Positions 1 through 6,846 of a stretch of DNA of 12,260 nucleotides are shown piece after piece. The position numbers were made by a program, and so were the translations under genes. Within the stretch, counting starts at the first letter, position 1, and every line of letters starts with the position of its first letter. A model generated the notes under the pieces. The model did not search any database and had not been told where the DNA came from. It worked only from the letters and a program-made list of their open reading frames with translations. The DNA is from JBEKYH01 sp049511115 (lineage in GTDB: Bacteria > Planctomycetota > Phycisphaerae > Tepidisphaerales > Tepidisphaeraceae), in contig JBEKYH010000102.1 of assembly GCA_049511115.1 (NCBI GenBank), forward strand, positions 1 through 12,260, given 5' to 3'.

Positions 1-197
1 CGTATCAAACCTTGGACGACCCGCTGGGTATGAACACAATCCTAACGGGCGTGGATGGCACCACAATTGTCGGTTATTACTCAAGCCCGGCGGTGGGCTT
101 CAACGGATTTATCGCGACGCCGGTGCCGGAGCCGGCATCAACCACCTTACTTTGCGCTGGCGCCTCCCTTCTGCTACGGCGACGCCGCGGGCGCTAA
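1..197 (+). CDS. PEP-CTERM sorting-domain protein, HAF-repeat-like (C-terminal fragment)
   Basis: The reading frame is open from the left edge (first whole codon at 3) to the TAA at 195-197, so this is the C-terminal end of a longer gene; the TTG at 12 is not a credible start. The last 25 or so residues are a classic PEP-CTERM sorting signal: VPEPAS, a short hydrophobic helix (TLLCAGASLLL) and a terminal RRRRGR cluster. Proteins with this tail are exported by Sec and processed by an exosortase at the inner membrane on the way to the surface or extracellular matrix. The upstream residues (YQTLDDPLG, then G-x-D-x-x-x-IVGYY, then a GFI element) resemble the HAF-type extracellular repeat (T-x-x-G-I-N-x-x-G-x-IVGYY-x-x-x-x-GFL). 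That resemblance is recalled, not computed. The substrate or role of the protein is unknown. Confidence 0.85.
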   Translation, partial: YQTLDDPLGMNTILTGVDGTTIVGYYSSPAVGFNGFIATPVPEPASTTLLCAGASLLLRRRRGR

Positions 198-500
198 CTG
201 TGGTTTGATCGGCTGAGCCTGCCATTTCTTAATCAGGCGAAGGGATGGATAGAAAAATGAAGAAGACGGGGAAGAGGCGCGTCCGTATTGAAAAATGGGA
301 TCGTGTGTCACGCATAAGCATCGCAGTCGTTGAGGCGTTGGAAACGAGCCTTTTCTTGACCGACCGACCAGCCCAATTGCCAGGCGATGGCCGAAAATTC
401 TGAGCCTCCGGGGAATTTGGTTATGGATAATTCGCGCCTTTGGGCGTACAAGCCCATCCAACTCGGTCAAAGTGGGTATTTACCGCGCGGGTGAATTGTC
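198..500. other. Intergenic region, no supported gene
   Basis: These 303 bp lie between the PEP-CTERM fragment and the PagL-like gene. A weak hairpin (GCCTG 217-221 with CAGGC 234-238, 12-nt loop) follows the first gene, but it has no T-tract, so a Rho-independent terminator is not supported. GATAAT at 426-431 matches a -10 box in five of six positions and lies about 70 bp before the next start, but it has no recognisable -35 at the right distance. A 48-codon ATG frame at 257-403 has no family resemblance and was not called. Confidence 0.5.
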
Positions 501-1118
501 ATGAAAAATCGAATCGTTGTGTTGCCGGCGGTTTGCGCGCTGGCGCTGTTGTTTTCCCAATCCGCGCTGGCTCAAGAGTCTCCTGCCACGTCGCCGAGCT
601 TCGTCTCTCTGGTTCCCGACACACCCGCCGCGGAGCTCTTCCCGCGCGAGGACCGCACACTCGACATCACCGGCCAATACGTCGCGCAAGTGACCGACCA
701 TCGCCGCGATCAGCTTTGGGGCGGCAGCATCGGCGGCAGCTATTACCTGTTTGACCGAACGGCTGTCGTCGCCCAGATTCCCTTCTACAACGCCGACCAG
801 ACCGGCGGCGCCCGGTCCTTCGCCGGCGGCATCACCCTGCTGGCCCGCTATCATTTCCTCGAGATCGGCCGCCTCTCCCTCTTCGCCGACGGCGGCGCCG
901 GCGCTCTTCTGGCCGACAACCGCGTCCCCCCCGACGGCACCAACTTCAATTTCACCCCGCAGGTTGGCCTGGGGCTCACGTGGCGAATCAACGACCGCCT
1001 CGACCTGATCGGCGGCAGCCGCTTTTTTCACCTCTCCAACGCCGGCATCGACGGCGACAAAAACCCCTCCATCAACGGGGCCATTGAGGGTTACGCCGGA
1101 TTGATGTGGCGGTTTTAG
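501..1118 (+). CDS. Outer-membrane beta-barrel, PagL-like lipid A 3-O-deacylase (acyloxyacyl hydrolase) family
   Basis: The product has 205 residues. Residues 1-24 form a clear signal peptide (MKNR, a hydrophobic core, then ALA before Q25). The mature part alternates short hydrophobic/aromatic strands with Gly-rich turns and ends in W-R-F, the terminal Phe expected of a BAM-inserted barrel. Near the C-terminus is R-F-F-H-L-S-N-A-G-I, followed by N-P-S-I-N-G-A-I-E-G-Y. In PagL the catalytic triad is His-x-Ser in a H-x-SNAG context plus a downstream Glu in a GIES context; here the matching residues are H177, S179 and E196. The His-to-Glu distance is 19 rather than about 14 in the Pseudomonas enzyme, which implies a roughly five-residue insertion (DGDKN). 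PagL removes the 3-O acyl chain of lipid A in the outer membrane. The ATG at 501 is the start that exposes the whole signal peptide; the ribosome site (GGGTGA, 488-493) is poor. Family assignment is fairly sure, activity is inferred. Confidence 0.75.
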   Translation: MKNRIVVLPAVCALALLFSQSALAQESPATSPSFVSLVPDTPAAELFPREDRTLDITGQYVAQVTDHRRDQLWGGSIGGSYYLFDRTAVVAQIPFYNADQTGGARSFAGGITLLARYHFLEIGRLSLFADGGAGALLADNRVPPDGTNFNFTPQVGLGLTWRINDRLDLIGGSRFFHLSNAGIDGDKNPSINGAIEGYAGLMWRF

Positions 1119-1140
1119 ACCGAATCAAAACCACCGCATG

Positions 1141-1219
1141 AACCGCGGAGGCGCAGAGGACGCAGAGGAAATCAAAATCAATTTCTGATTTTTTCTCTGC
1201 GCACTCTGCGCCTGCGGTT
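1141..1219. repeat. Long imperfect inverted repeat of CGCAGAG type, hairpin downstream of the PagL-like gene
   Basis: The left arm 1141-1170 (AACCGC...GGCGCAGAG...GCAGAG) pairs with the right arm 1191-1219 (CTCTGCGC...CTCTGCGCC...GCGGTT). Small bulges interrupt the pairing: a 3-nt insertion in the left arm and GAC against TGC. An inner stem, AAATCA 1169-1174 with TGATTT 1186-1191, continues the pairing towards the loop. It begins 22 nt after the stop of the preceding gene, so it could act as a bidirectional terminator. GC-rich palindromes containing CGCAGAG are, from memory, scattered through intergenic regions of several environmental bacterial groups, so this is probably one copy of a dispersed element. 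Confidence 0.65.
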
Positions 1220-1549
1220 AGATTTGGGTTTCTCTTTGTCATGAGTGGAATATTCCTTCGGTAGGTCGGTTGCGAAGGCCGAGTGGAGCGCAACACACTC
1301 CGTCTATAAGACCGTCTTGGATATCCAAGCCGGGTCGGCCGCGTTTTTGGGCTGAAAATGAGGGTTGGCTTGCTCCGAGGGTGTCGCGCATGCAAAGACG
1401 GTGGCGGCCCGAGCCAACTACAGCCGAGTCCCGTTCAGGAAAAAATTCCCAAATTGGTGGCCGGGAGTCACAGGACACACCCATAATAGTGCATGTCGAT
1501 CGGGGGGTAAGCCGTTTGGTGGATTTCACGCGGCGGAAGTGGAGGCGTT
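1220..1549. other. Intergenic leader region of the giant pentapeptide gene, with small palindromes
   Basis: No coding frame here looks real. Structures seen: GTTGCG 1269-1274 facing CGCAAC 1289-1294; GGAG/CTCC at about 1285-1301; and the perfect palindrome listed separately at 1316-1329. CATAAT at 1482-1487 is a five-of-six match to a -10 box about 65 bp before the GTG, but it lacks a convincing -35 at 16-18 bp (TTGGTG 1454-1459 is 22 bp away). A promoter is expected here because the preceding hairpin and the length of the region argue against co-transcription with the upstream gene. Confidence 0.4.
1316..1329. promoter_or_regulatory. Perfect 14-bp palindrome, possible operator
   Basis: CTTGGATATCCAAG reads identically on both strands and has no loop, which suits a dimeric DNA-binding protein better than an RNA hairpin. 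It lies 220 bp before the GTG of the giant pentapeptide gene and 6 bp after a TATAAG element (1305-1310). Whether any regulator binds it is unknown; a chance palindrome cannot be excluded. Confidence 0.25.
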
Positions 1550-4500
1550 GTGCGTGGCAAGAAATTAAATAACGGAGTCGGACGTTTTGGCCTCGGCCAC
1601 TTCGTTGGGCGCACACGAATAGAGTGCGGCACTGGCTTTGCCGTTTTCATGCTGGCTCTTTGCAGCGCCCGCCAGGGTTTCAGCCAGATTTACTACGATA
1701 CGTTTGCTCAGCAGGGCCAGGTGATTCCGGGTACGGCGGGGATCACGCCAGAACCGGGGGTGGACCTTAGCGGATGGAATACTTCCGGTCACGAACTTGA
1801 ATACGCAAATTTAAGCAACTTTGACCTTACTGCCGCTTCCTTTGCGAATTCCGATCTGGCCAATGCCACCTTTGCCAATTCAACCCTGACCAATGCCAAC
1901 TTCGCCGGTGCAATAATAACGGAAGCGGACTTCGCCGAAGCCTTTGGCTTTACCGCGGCTCAACTTTACAGTACGGCCAGCTACGCCAACGGCAATCTGA
2001 CTGGTATCGAATTTGGAGGAGATCTGACGGGCTGGGATTTTTCCAGCCAGAACCTTACGGGCACCTATATTAACGGTTTGCCAGCGGAAAACGCTAATTT
2101 CACCAACGCCAATCTCACCGGCAGCAACCTCCCAAACGCAGACTTCACGAACGCCAATTTCACTAACGCCAATCTTACGAGCGCTACGGCACGGGGCGTC
2201 AATCTGACCGGTGCCAATCTCACCAATGCCAACCTCACGAACGCCAATTTGGAGGGCGTAAACCTGACCGGCGCCAATCTAACCGGCGCGACTGTGAGCA
2301 AGACAAAGTTTGTAGTTTCTAATTCGGCAAATTCGGCCAATAGCCTTACCGCCAGCCAACTCTACAGCACCGCCAGCTACGCCAGCGGGAACCTCACAGG
2401 AATCAGCTTTGAGGATAACAACCTCGCGGGATGGAACTTTGCAAATCAGAACCTAACGATGGCTACGTTTTCAAATGTAAACGTAAGCACTGCCAACTTC
2501 ACCGGTGCGACCCTGACCGGCGCGTTCTTCTACGAACCAACTGGTTTTACCAACGGCCAACTCTATAGCACGGAGAGCTATGTTAATGACAATCTGCCTG
2601 GTGTCATTTTCAATGGTATCGACTTCACGGGCGCGGATTTCGCCAATCAGAACCTCACAAGCGCCGGCTTTTATTCCTCAAATCTGACCAACGCCAGCTT
2701 CGCGGGCGCAAACGTGACTAGCGCTGGTTTTGGCATATCGACCCTCACAAACGCTAACCTCGCGGGCGCCACAGTGACCGGTGCCAACTTCAACGGCGCA
2801 ATTGGCTTTACCGCGGCCCAACTCTATAGCACCGCGAGCTACGCTGATGGCAATCTGACGGGTATCGGACTTGGAAGCAATGACCTAACGGGCTGGAATT
2901 TTGCGGGTCAGAACCTTACTGATGCGAGCTTTACATCCTCGACCCTGACTACCTCCGTCTTCATAAACGCCAACCTCACCTCTGCGAACCTTTCCAAAGC
3001 TGTCCTCACGCGTGCGAATTTCACCGGCGCAATCCTTACCTCTGCGAATGCTTCCGAGGCAAATCTCGCTAATGCCAATTTCACCAACGCCAACCTGAGC
3101 TCCGCCAATCTTACCGGCGCAACCCTGACCAACAGCAACCTCGCGGGCGCTGTAATTGCCGGGAGCAATTTTGACGGAGTATCAGGCTTCACTGCCGGCG
3201 AGCTTTACAGCACCGCCAGCTACGCGAGCGGAAGCTTGGGAGGCGTTGGCCTCGAAAATGACGATTTAACGGGTTGGAGTCTTGACAATCTTAACCTCAC
3301 CCGCGCCAACCTAAGCGACGCAAATCTTACAAACGCGAACCTCACCAATGCAAACCTCAACTACGCGACACTGACCGGCGCCACCTTTACCGGCGCCGTC
3401 GTTGTGGGGGCGAATTTCGCTTCAACGAGCCTTACTCCCAGCCAGCTTTATAGTACTGCCAGTTACGCTAGCGGTGACCTTGCGGGGATCCAACTTATTT
3501 TGAGCGGTTCGGCCGGCTGGGACCTCGCCAATGCCGATCTTGCCGGTGCTACATTCTCTTCCTCGATCGGTACGACCAACGGCGATTTCGCTAACGCGAA
3601 CCTCACCAGTGCCAACTTCACCACGTTCTTTACGTGCCCTGACGCCAACTTCTGCAACGCTAACATGACCAACGTGCAGACTGGCTTTGCGACGCTGTCC
3701 AACGCCAATTTTACAAATGCCGACCTGGATAACGCTAATCTTGCTTTTTTATCTTCAACAAACGGCATCTTCACGAAGGCCAACCTCGAAAATGCCAATC
3801 TCGCGTTCTCCTCTTTGACGAACGCCGATTTCGCAACAACCAACCTGTCGAATGCCCAAGCCAATTTCGCCACGCTGACCGGCTGCAATTTCAAATGTGC
3901 CACTCTCACCGGTGCCAGTCTTGCATTCTCCAATTCAACGAACGACGATTTCACTAACGCCAACCTGACGAATGTCCAAGCTAACTATGCCAGTCTGACC
4001 GATTGCAATTTCACGAATGCCACTCTCACCAACGCTGACTTTGTTTCGTGCGACCTGAGCGGCGACAATTTCTCTAATGCGGACCTCACCGACGCCAACA
4101 TTGGCTTTGCAGGCCTAACGAATGCCAACTTCGCTGGAGCGATCATCACGGGGGCGGATCTCGGCTATGCCAATTACAATCGTCCCGGTGGCTTCAATGC
4201 GTCTCAACTCTACAGCACGGCGAGCTACGCGAACGGTAATCTGACGGGGATTGGGCTTGAAGATAATGACATGACGGGCTGGGACTTTGCGAATGAGAAC
4301 CTCACCGGCGCGGATTTTGGCTTTGCGACGTTGGCGGGCGCCAACTTCACGAACGCGAATCTGACGAATGCTAGCTTCGGCTTCGCGACTTTGAACGGCA
4401 GCATTTTTACCGGCGCGACAGTTGCCGGCACGGGCTTCTTCCAGGTAACGTGCTTCACTGCTGCCCAGCTATACAGCACCGCCAGTTATGCCAGCGGCGA

Positions 4501-5212
4501 TCTGACGGGCATACAACTCGAACACGATTGCCTCGCTGGCTGGAACTTCGCCAACCAGAAGCTTACAAACGCCCAGCTAACGGGATCGACCCTTGCCAAC
4601 GCCAACTTGGCCGGCGCCAATCTCGCCAATGCCAACTTCGCCGACGCGGACCTCCGCGGATCGACCGGTTGGTCTCCCGTTGCAACAACCAATATTCAAA
4701 ATACAATCCTCCCAAACGGCTCCATCCAAGGATTGGCGCTTCAGCCAAACGAGGAACTCGTCATTCGCAATAACCCCGTCCCTGTCACCGTCGATAACAC
4801 CGCCACCTTTGACCCGGAGTCAACGCTGCAATTCCAATTATCACAAGACTGGACTTCTCCAGTCGGCTTTTCGCCGGGCCTCACCCCTGCACTAAACGGA
4901 AATCTCGACCTCGAACTCGCCTCCGGCGTCGATCCCAACACCCTCATCGGCGATACCTTCCAACTCTTCGACTGGAACGCCCCGCTCCCGGCCGGGGACC
5001 AATTCCTCTACATCACTACCGATCCGAGCCTGAACTGGAATCTCACCGACCTTTACACCACCGGCATCGTCTCGGTCAGCGCCGTCCCGGAACCCGCATC
5101 GGCCACTCTTCTGGCTCTCGCCGCTGCCGGCCTTTTGCTGCGGCGCGGGCGTCGGCGCGTCGCGTCATACCACGGACCCACGCCATCGGTCACTTCGATG
5201 AAAGCCGAATGA
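1550..5212 (+). CDS. Giant secreted pentapeptide-repeat protein with PEP-CTERM sorting tail
   Basis: The product has 1220 residues. The GTG at 1550 is preceded by GGAGG (1541-1545) with a short 4-nt spacer. This start gives a long basic N-region (1-27), a hydrophobic core (about 28-40, GFAVFMLALCSA) and a plausible cleavage before Q46. Residues about 75-1050 are mostly A-[ND]-[LF]-x-x pentapeptide repeats, predicted to fold as a right-handed quadrilateral beta-helix with four pentapeptides (20 residues) per coil. Eight LYSTASY-type modules interrupt the helix (residues 139, 271, 338, 425, 552, 633, 887, 974). Each continues roughly as x-x-x-L-x-G-I-x-L-x-x-N-D-L-x-G-W-D-F-x-x-Q-N-L. A beta-rich non-repeat domain follows (about 1050-1175, including D-T-F-Q-L-F-D-W). 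It is familiar from other planctomycete PEP-CTERM proteins. The sorting signal is VPEP at 1179-1182, then a hydrophobic helix and RRGRRR, with an unusual 17-residue tail after it. The protein is probably a cell-surface or matrix component anchored or released by exosortase. The repeats are Asn/Thr-rich rather than acidic, so a Qnr/MfpA-like DNA mimic is unlikely. Confidence 0.9.
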   Translation: MRGKKLNNGVGRFGLGHFVGRTRIECGTGFAVFMLALCSARQGFSQIYYDTFAQQGQVIPGTAGITPEPGVDLSGWNTSGHELEYANLSNFDLTAASFANSDLANATFANSTLTNANFAGAIITEADFAEAFGFTAAQLYSTASYANGNLTGIEFGGDLTGWDFSSQNLTGTYINGLPAENANFTNANLTGSNLPNADFTNANFTNANLTSATARGVNLTGANLTNANLTNANLEGVNLTGANLTGATVSKTKFVVSNSANSANSLTASQLYSTASYASGNLTGISFEDNNLAGWNFANQNLTMATFSNVNVSTANFTGATLTGAFFYEPTGFTNGQLYSTESYVNDNLPGVIFNGIDFTGADFANQNLTSAGFYSSNLTNASFAGANVTSAGFGISTLTNANLAGATVTGANFNGAIGFTAAQLYSTASYADGNLTGIGLGSNDLTGWNFAGQNLTDASFTSSTLTTSVFINANLTSANLSKAVLTRANFTGAILTSANASEANLANANFTNANLSSANLTGATLTNSNLAGAVIAGSNFDGVSGFTAGELYSTASYASGSLGGVGLENDDLTGWSLDNLNLTRANLSDANLTNANLTNANLNYATLTGATFTGAVVVGANFASTSLTPSQLYSTASYASGDLAGIQLILSGSAGWDLANADLAGATFSSSIGTTNGDFANANLTSANFTTFFTCPDANFCNANMTNVQTGFATLSNANFTNADLDNANLAFLSSTNGIFTKANLENANLAFSSLTNADFATTNLSNAQANFATLTGCNFKCATLTGASLAFSNSTNDDFTNANLTNVQANYASLTDCNFTNATLTNADFVSCDLSGDNFSNADLTDANIGFAGLTNANFAGAIITGADLGYANYNRPGGFNASQLYSTASYANGNLTGIGLEDNDMTGWDFANENLTGADFGFATLAGANFTNANLTNASFGFATLNGSIFTGATVAGTGFFQVTCFTAAQLYSTASYASGDLTGIQLEHDCLAGWNFANQKLTNAQLTGSTLANANLAGANLANANFADADLRGSTGWSPVATTNIQNTILPNGSIQGLALQPNEELVIRNNPVPVTVDNTATFDPESTLQFQLSQDWTSPVGFSPGLTPALNGNLDLELASGVDPNTLIGDTFQLFDWNAPLPAGDQFLYITTDPSLNWNLTDLYTTGIVSVSAVPEPASATLLALAAAGLLLRRGRRRVASYHGPTPSVTSMKAE
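1964..4567 (+). repeat. Eight LYSTASY modules within the pentapeptide gene
   Basis: Modules start at 1964, 2360, 2561, 2822, 3203, 3446, 4208 and 4469 (first base of the Leu codon). Each spans about 33 residues: L-Y-S-T-x-S-Y, a two-residue linker, N-L-x-G, a hydrophobic pair, then D-L-x-G-W-x-F-x-x-Q-N-L. Module 3 departs most (YSTESYVND, GADF in place of GWDF); module 6 has lost the D-L-x-G core (GSAGWDL). Intervals in residues are 132, 67, 87, 127, 81, 254 and 87. The 67, 87, 87 and 127 intervals differ by exact multiples of 20. Synonymous codons vary freely between copies, so the duplications are old or homogenised only at protein level. Confidence 0.85.
3599..4138 (+). repeat. Nine tandem 60-nt units (20 residues, one beta-helix coil each)
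   Basis: Within the longest interval between LYSTASY modules, residues 684-863 divide without gaps into nine 20-residue units. The consensus is about N-L-T-N-A-x-x-x-F-A-x-L-T-N-x-N-F-x-x-A. At DNA level the phase is exactly 60 nt. A further 120-nt alternation shows where the units beginning near 3839 and 3959 share N-L-[ST]-N-[AV]-Q-A-N-[FY]-A and a C-N-F element. In this family one coil of the helix is four pentapeptides, so each unit equals one turn. The positions of non-canonical bulky residues (F, Y, Q) recur every coil and should stack on one face. Confidence 0.8.
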
Positions 5213-6674
5213 AGGAATGAAAATAGGGCCAGCCGGTCAGTACGCCGTAGGCGAAGAGCGACATAAACACGGCGAAGCCGGCGTGGGCGATCCATGGCCG
5301 GCGGCGCTGCAGGGAGGTGAATCCGCGCGCGGCGACGACGGATCCCACGCCCCACACGAATAGATGGAAGCGCGTTTTCGGAGCGGTCGGTGAAAGGATA
5401 ATCAGATAAAGGACGGCCGAGCCAATCAGGAAATAAAGCGTCGTGCGCTGGTCGGGGCGCATATCGCGGATGGCAAATAACCCCAGCGGAAAGAAAGCCG
5501 CCAAGAGCGGCCCGATTGGATATCCGGCGAACCCATCAGGATTGCCGGCGATTTGCTTCAGGGGAAAGGTCAGCGGCGTCAAAACGTAATCGATCAGGCG
5601 TGGTTTGCGTCCCGCCGCCAAGGGACTGTCCCACATCGGGTCGGACGGACTTTGCGCGATCGTATAGCCTCGCGTGTCCCACAGTTCGCCGGAAAGTGCG
5701 TAGCAATGCGCGGCCCAAATGAGAATCGTCACCAGCAAGGCGGCGACGACTCTCGAAGTGCGCGCGATGGCCCTGGCCCGTGCGGGGCGGCCGGCGCCTC
5801 GGCGAAAGCCGAAGTACAGGACATAGGCGCAAATGCCCGGCGCGGCCAGCGCGCTGAAGGGCTTGGTGGATACGGCCGCCGCCATCGCCAGCGCGGCGGC
5901 AACAATGGCCGCGCCGCTGGGCGCCTGGGTCGATGCGTTCAGCAATGCCGCGTAAGCACAGAGCGTAAACCCCGCCGCCAAATTGTCGTTGTGTGCCTTT
6001 GGCGCATAAAAAAGAACCACGGGCACGGAGAGCATGACCAGAGCGGCGGCAAGGGGTGATGCCCCTATCGCGCGGGCCATGGACGCGCAGCTCGCCGCTA
6101 TCAGCAAAAGAAACGTGATGCTCAGCAGCCGGGCGGCGGTCAGCGAACCGAACAGGGCGGGCACCGTGTACATCATCTCCGCCAGCGCCGGCCCGTTGGT
6201 TAAGCGATAGGGTGAAAACACCCAGCCGTGGCTTCTTGCCCAGAGAATCGCGGCGGGCCAGTGGTATTGGTATTCGTCCTCCCAGGGGAGCATGGGGTGC
6301 GAGCAGACCATCAACACGGCAAAAAAGACCGCCGCGAAAGATGCCCACATGATCAGGCGGCGTTTTCGTCCCGGCGCGTTGGGAACGGCATCGTCCGGCG
6401 CTCCCTTGAGCGATTGCCACGGCCGCGACCATGCGATCAGACCCAGCATGACGGCGGTAGACAGGCCGATGACCGGGCGGTTCAGGACGCGCGCTTCTCC
6501 AAGGAGAAACAGCTCCGCGGCAAACAGCGCCAGCCCCTCGCCCAGGAGGACTGCCGTGAACGTCCATCCGTCGTGGATGACCCAGTGGCTTTGGCGAAGA
6601 AAAACGCCGCCCAGCGCCACCGCGTGGATCAGCAAGAGGGCGAGGATAACAACGGCCACCGCGTTTTCACGCAT
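5190..6674 (-). CDS. Polytopic membrane protein, GT-C-type glycosyltransferase-like (PMT/ArnT superfamily)
   Basis: The product has 494 residues, with roughly ten or more hydrophobic segments alternating with short basic loops. After the third or fourth helix there is an acidic/aromatic loop, P-W-E-D-E-Y-Q-Y-H-W (130-139), in the position where lipid-phosphate-sugar-dependent GT-C enzymes carry their catalytic Asp/Glu. Later come A-P-K-A-H-N-D-N (224-231) and S-T-K-P-F-S-A-L (269-276), both reminiscent of the PMT_2/GT39 family. Such enzymes use a polyprenyl-phosphate sugar donor and act on the periplasmic side of the inner membrane. The acceptor cannot be told. The ATG at 6674 has no Shine-Dalgarno site. 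The 3' end overlaps the 3' end of the convergent pentapeptide gene by 23 bp, and it is divergent from the coiled-coil operon. GT-C fold is probable, substrate unknown; an inactive membrane protein of the same fold is possible. Confidence 0.65.
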   Translation of the reverse strand: MRENAVAVVILALLLIHAVALGGVFLRQSHWVIHDGWTFTAVLLGEGLALFAAELFLLGEARVLNRPVIGLSTAVMLGLIAWSRPWQSLKGAPDDAVPNAPGRKRRLIMWASFAAVFFAVLMVCSHPMLPWEDEYQYHWPAAILWARSHGWVFSPYRLTNGPALAEMMYTVPALFGSLTAARLLSITFLLLIAASCASMARAIGASPLAAALVMLSVPVVLFYAPKAHNDNLAAGFTLCAYAALLNASTQAPSGAAIVAAALAMAAAVSTKPFSALAAPGICAYVLYFGFRRGAGRPARARAIARTSRVVAALLVTILIWAAHCYALSGELWDTRGYTIAQSPSDPMWDSPLAAGRKPRLIDYVLTPLTFPLKQIAGNPDGFAGYPIGPLLAAFFPLGLFAIRDMRPDQRTTLYFLIGSAVLYLIILSPTAPKTRFHLFVWGVGSVVAARGFTSLQRRRPWIAHAGFAVFMSLFAYGVLTGWPYFHSFIRLSSK

Positions 6675-6706
6675 GATCGGCCCGAAATACGCGGGGATTT
6701 GCCATG

Positions 6707-6729
6707 TGAATTTCCCTTTGAATTTCCCT
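6707..6729 (-). promoter_or_regulatory. Tandem GGGAAATTCA direct repeat upstream of the GT-C-like gene
   Basis: On the minus strand GGGAAATTCA occurs twice, 12 bp apart, about 35-55 bp before the ATG at 6674. The near one-helical-turn spacing suits side-by-side protein binding. Just downstream a 12-codon minus-strand frame (ATG at 6705, stop at 6667-6669) overlaps the start of the GT-C-like gene out of frame. AAAGGG lies 8 nt before it, so a small leader peptide is conceivable. Confidence 0.25.
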
Positions 6730-6846
6730 CCCCTGTGGGCTGGTAAGGTTGATAGGATAGCGGAATTATCGGCGTTGGGCGACGCGCCGGACAGGCGCCG
6801 GGCGGGATTGCCGATCGACCGTCAATTAATCGGACCGAGATTCAGC

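Noticed and set aside
257..403. 48-codon plus-strand frame (MKKTGKRRVRIEKW...)
   Set aside because: No family resemblance, distant purine-rich site only, and no coupling to neighbours; not enough to call a gene.
174..470. Minus-strand 98-codon frame in the first intergenic region
   Set aside because: It overlaps the PEP-CTERM gene tail and has no recognisable motif or ribosome site.
1141..1219. CRISPR-like or tRNA-like interpretation of the CGCAGAG repeat
   Set aside because: There is only one inverted pair with no regularly spaced direct repeats, and no cloverleaf or T-loop sequence.
1239..1616. Minus-strand 125-codon frame over the intergenic block and the 5' end of the giant gene
   Set aside because: Composition is random-looking, there is no recognisable domain, and it covers palindromic non-coding DNA.
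3463..3963. Long minus-strand frames inside the pentapeptide gene (also 2065-2340, 2908-3192, 4225-4479)
   Set aside because: Their products are monotonous V-R-L-A-x-V-K-L-A strings, the direct antisense consequence of the 15-nt pentapeptide repeat. They have no start signals.
1550..5212. Qnr/MfpA-like DNA-mimic or quinolone-resistance pentapeptide protein
   Set aside because: The protein has a signal peptide and a PEP-CTERM tail, is far too long, and is Asn/Thr-rich rather than acidic.
5536..6567. Large minus-strand frame in another phase within the GT-C-like gene, and plus-strand frames 5553-6059, 6228-6746 and 6292-6876
   Set aside because: These are shadows of the high-GC membrane-protein gene: Arg/Gly/Pro-rich, with no domains, while the 494-residue frame shows clear transmembrane periodicity.
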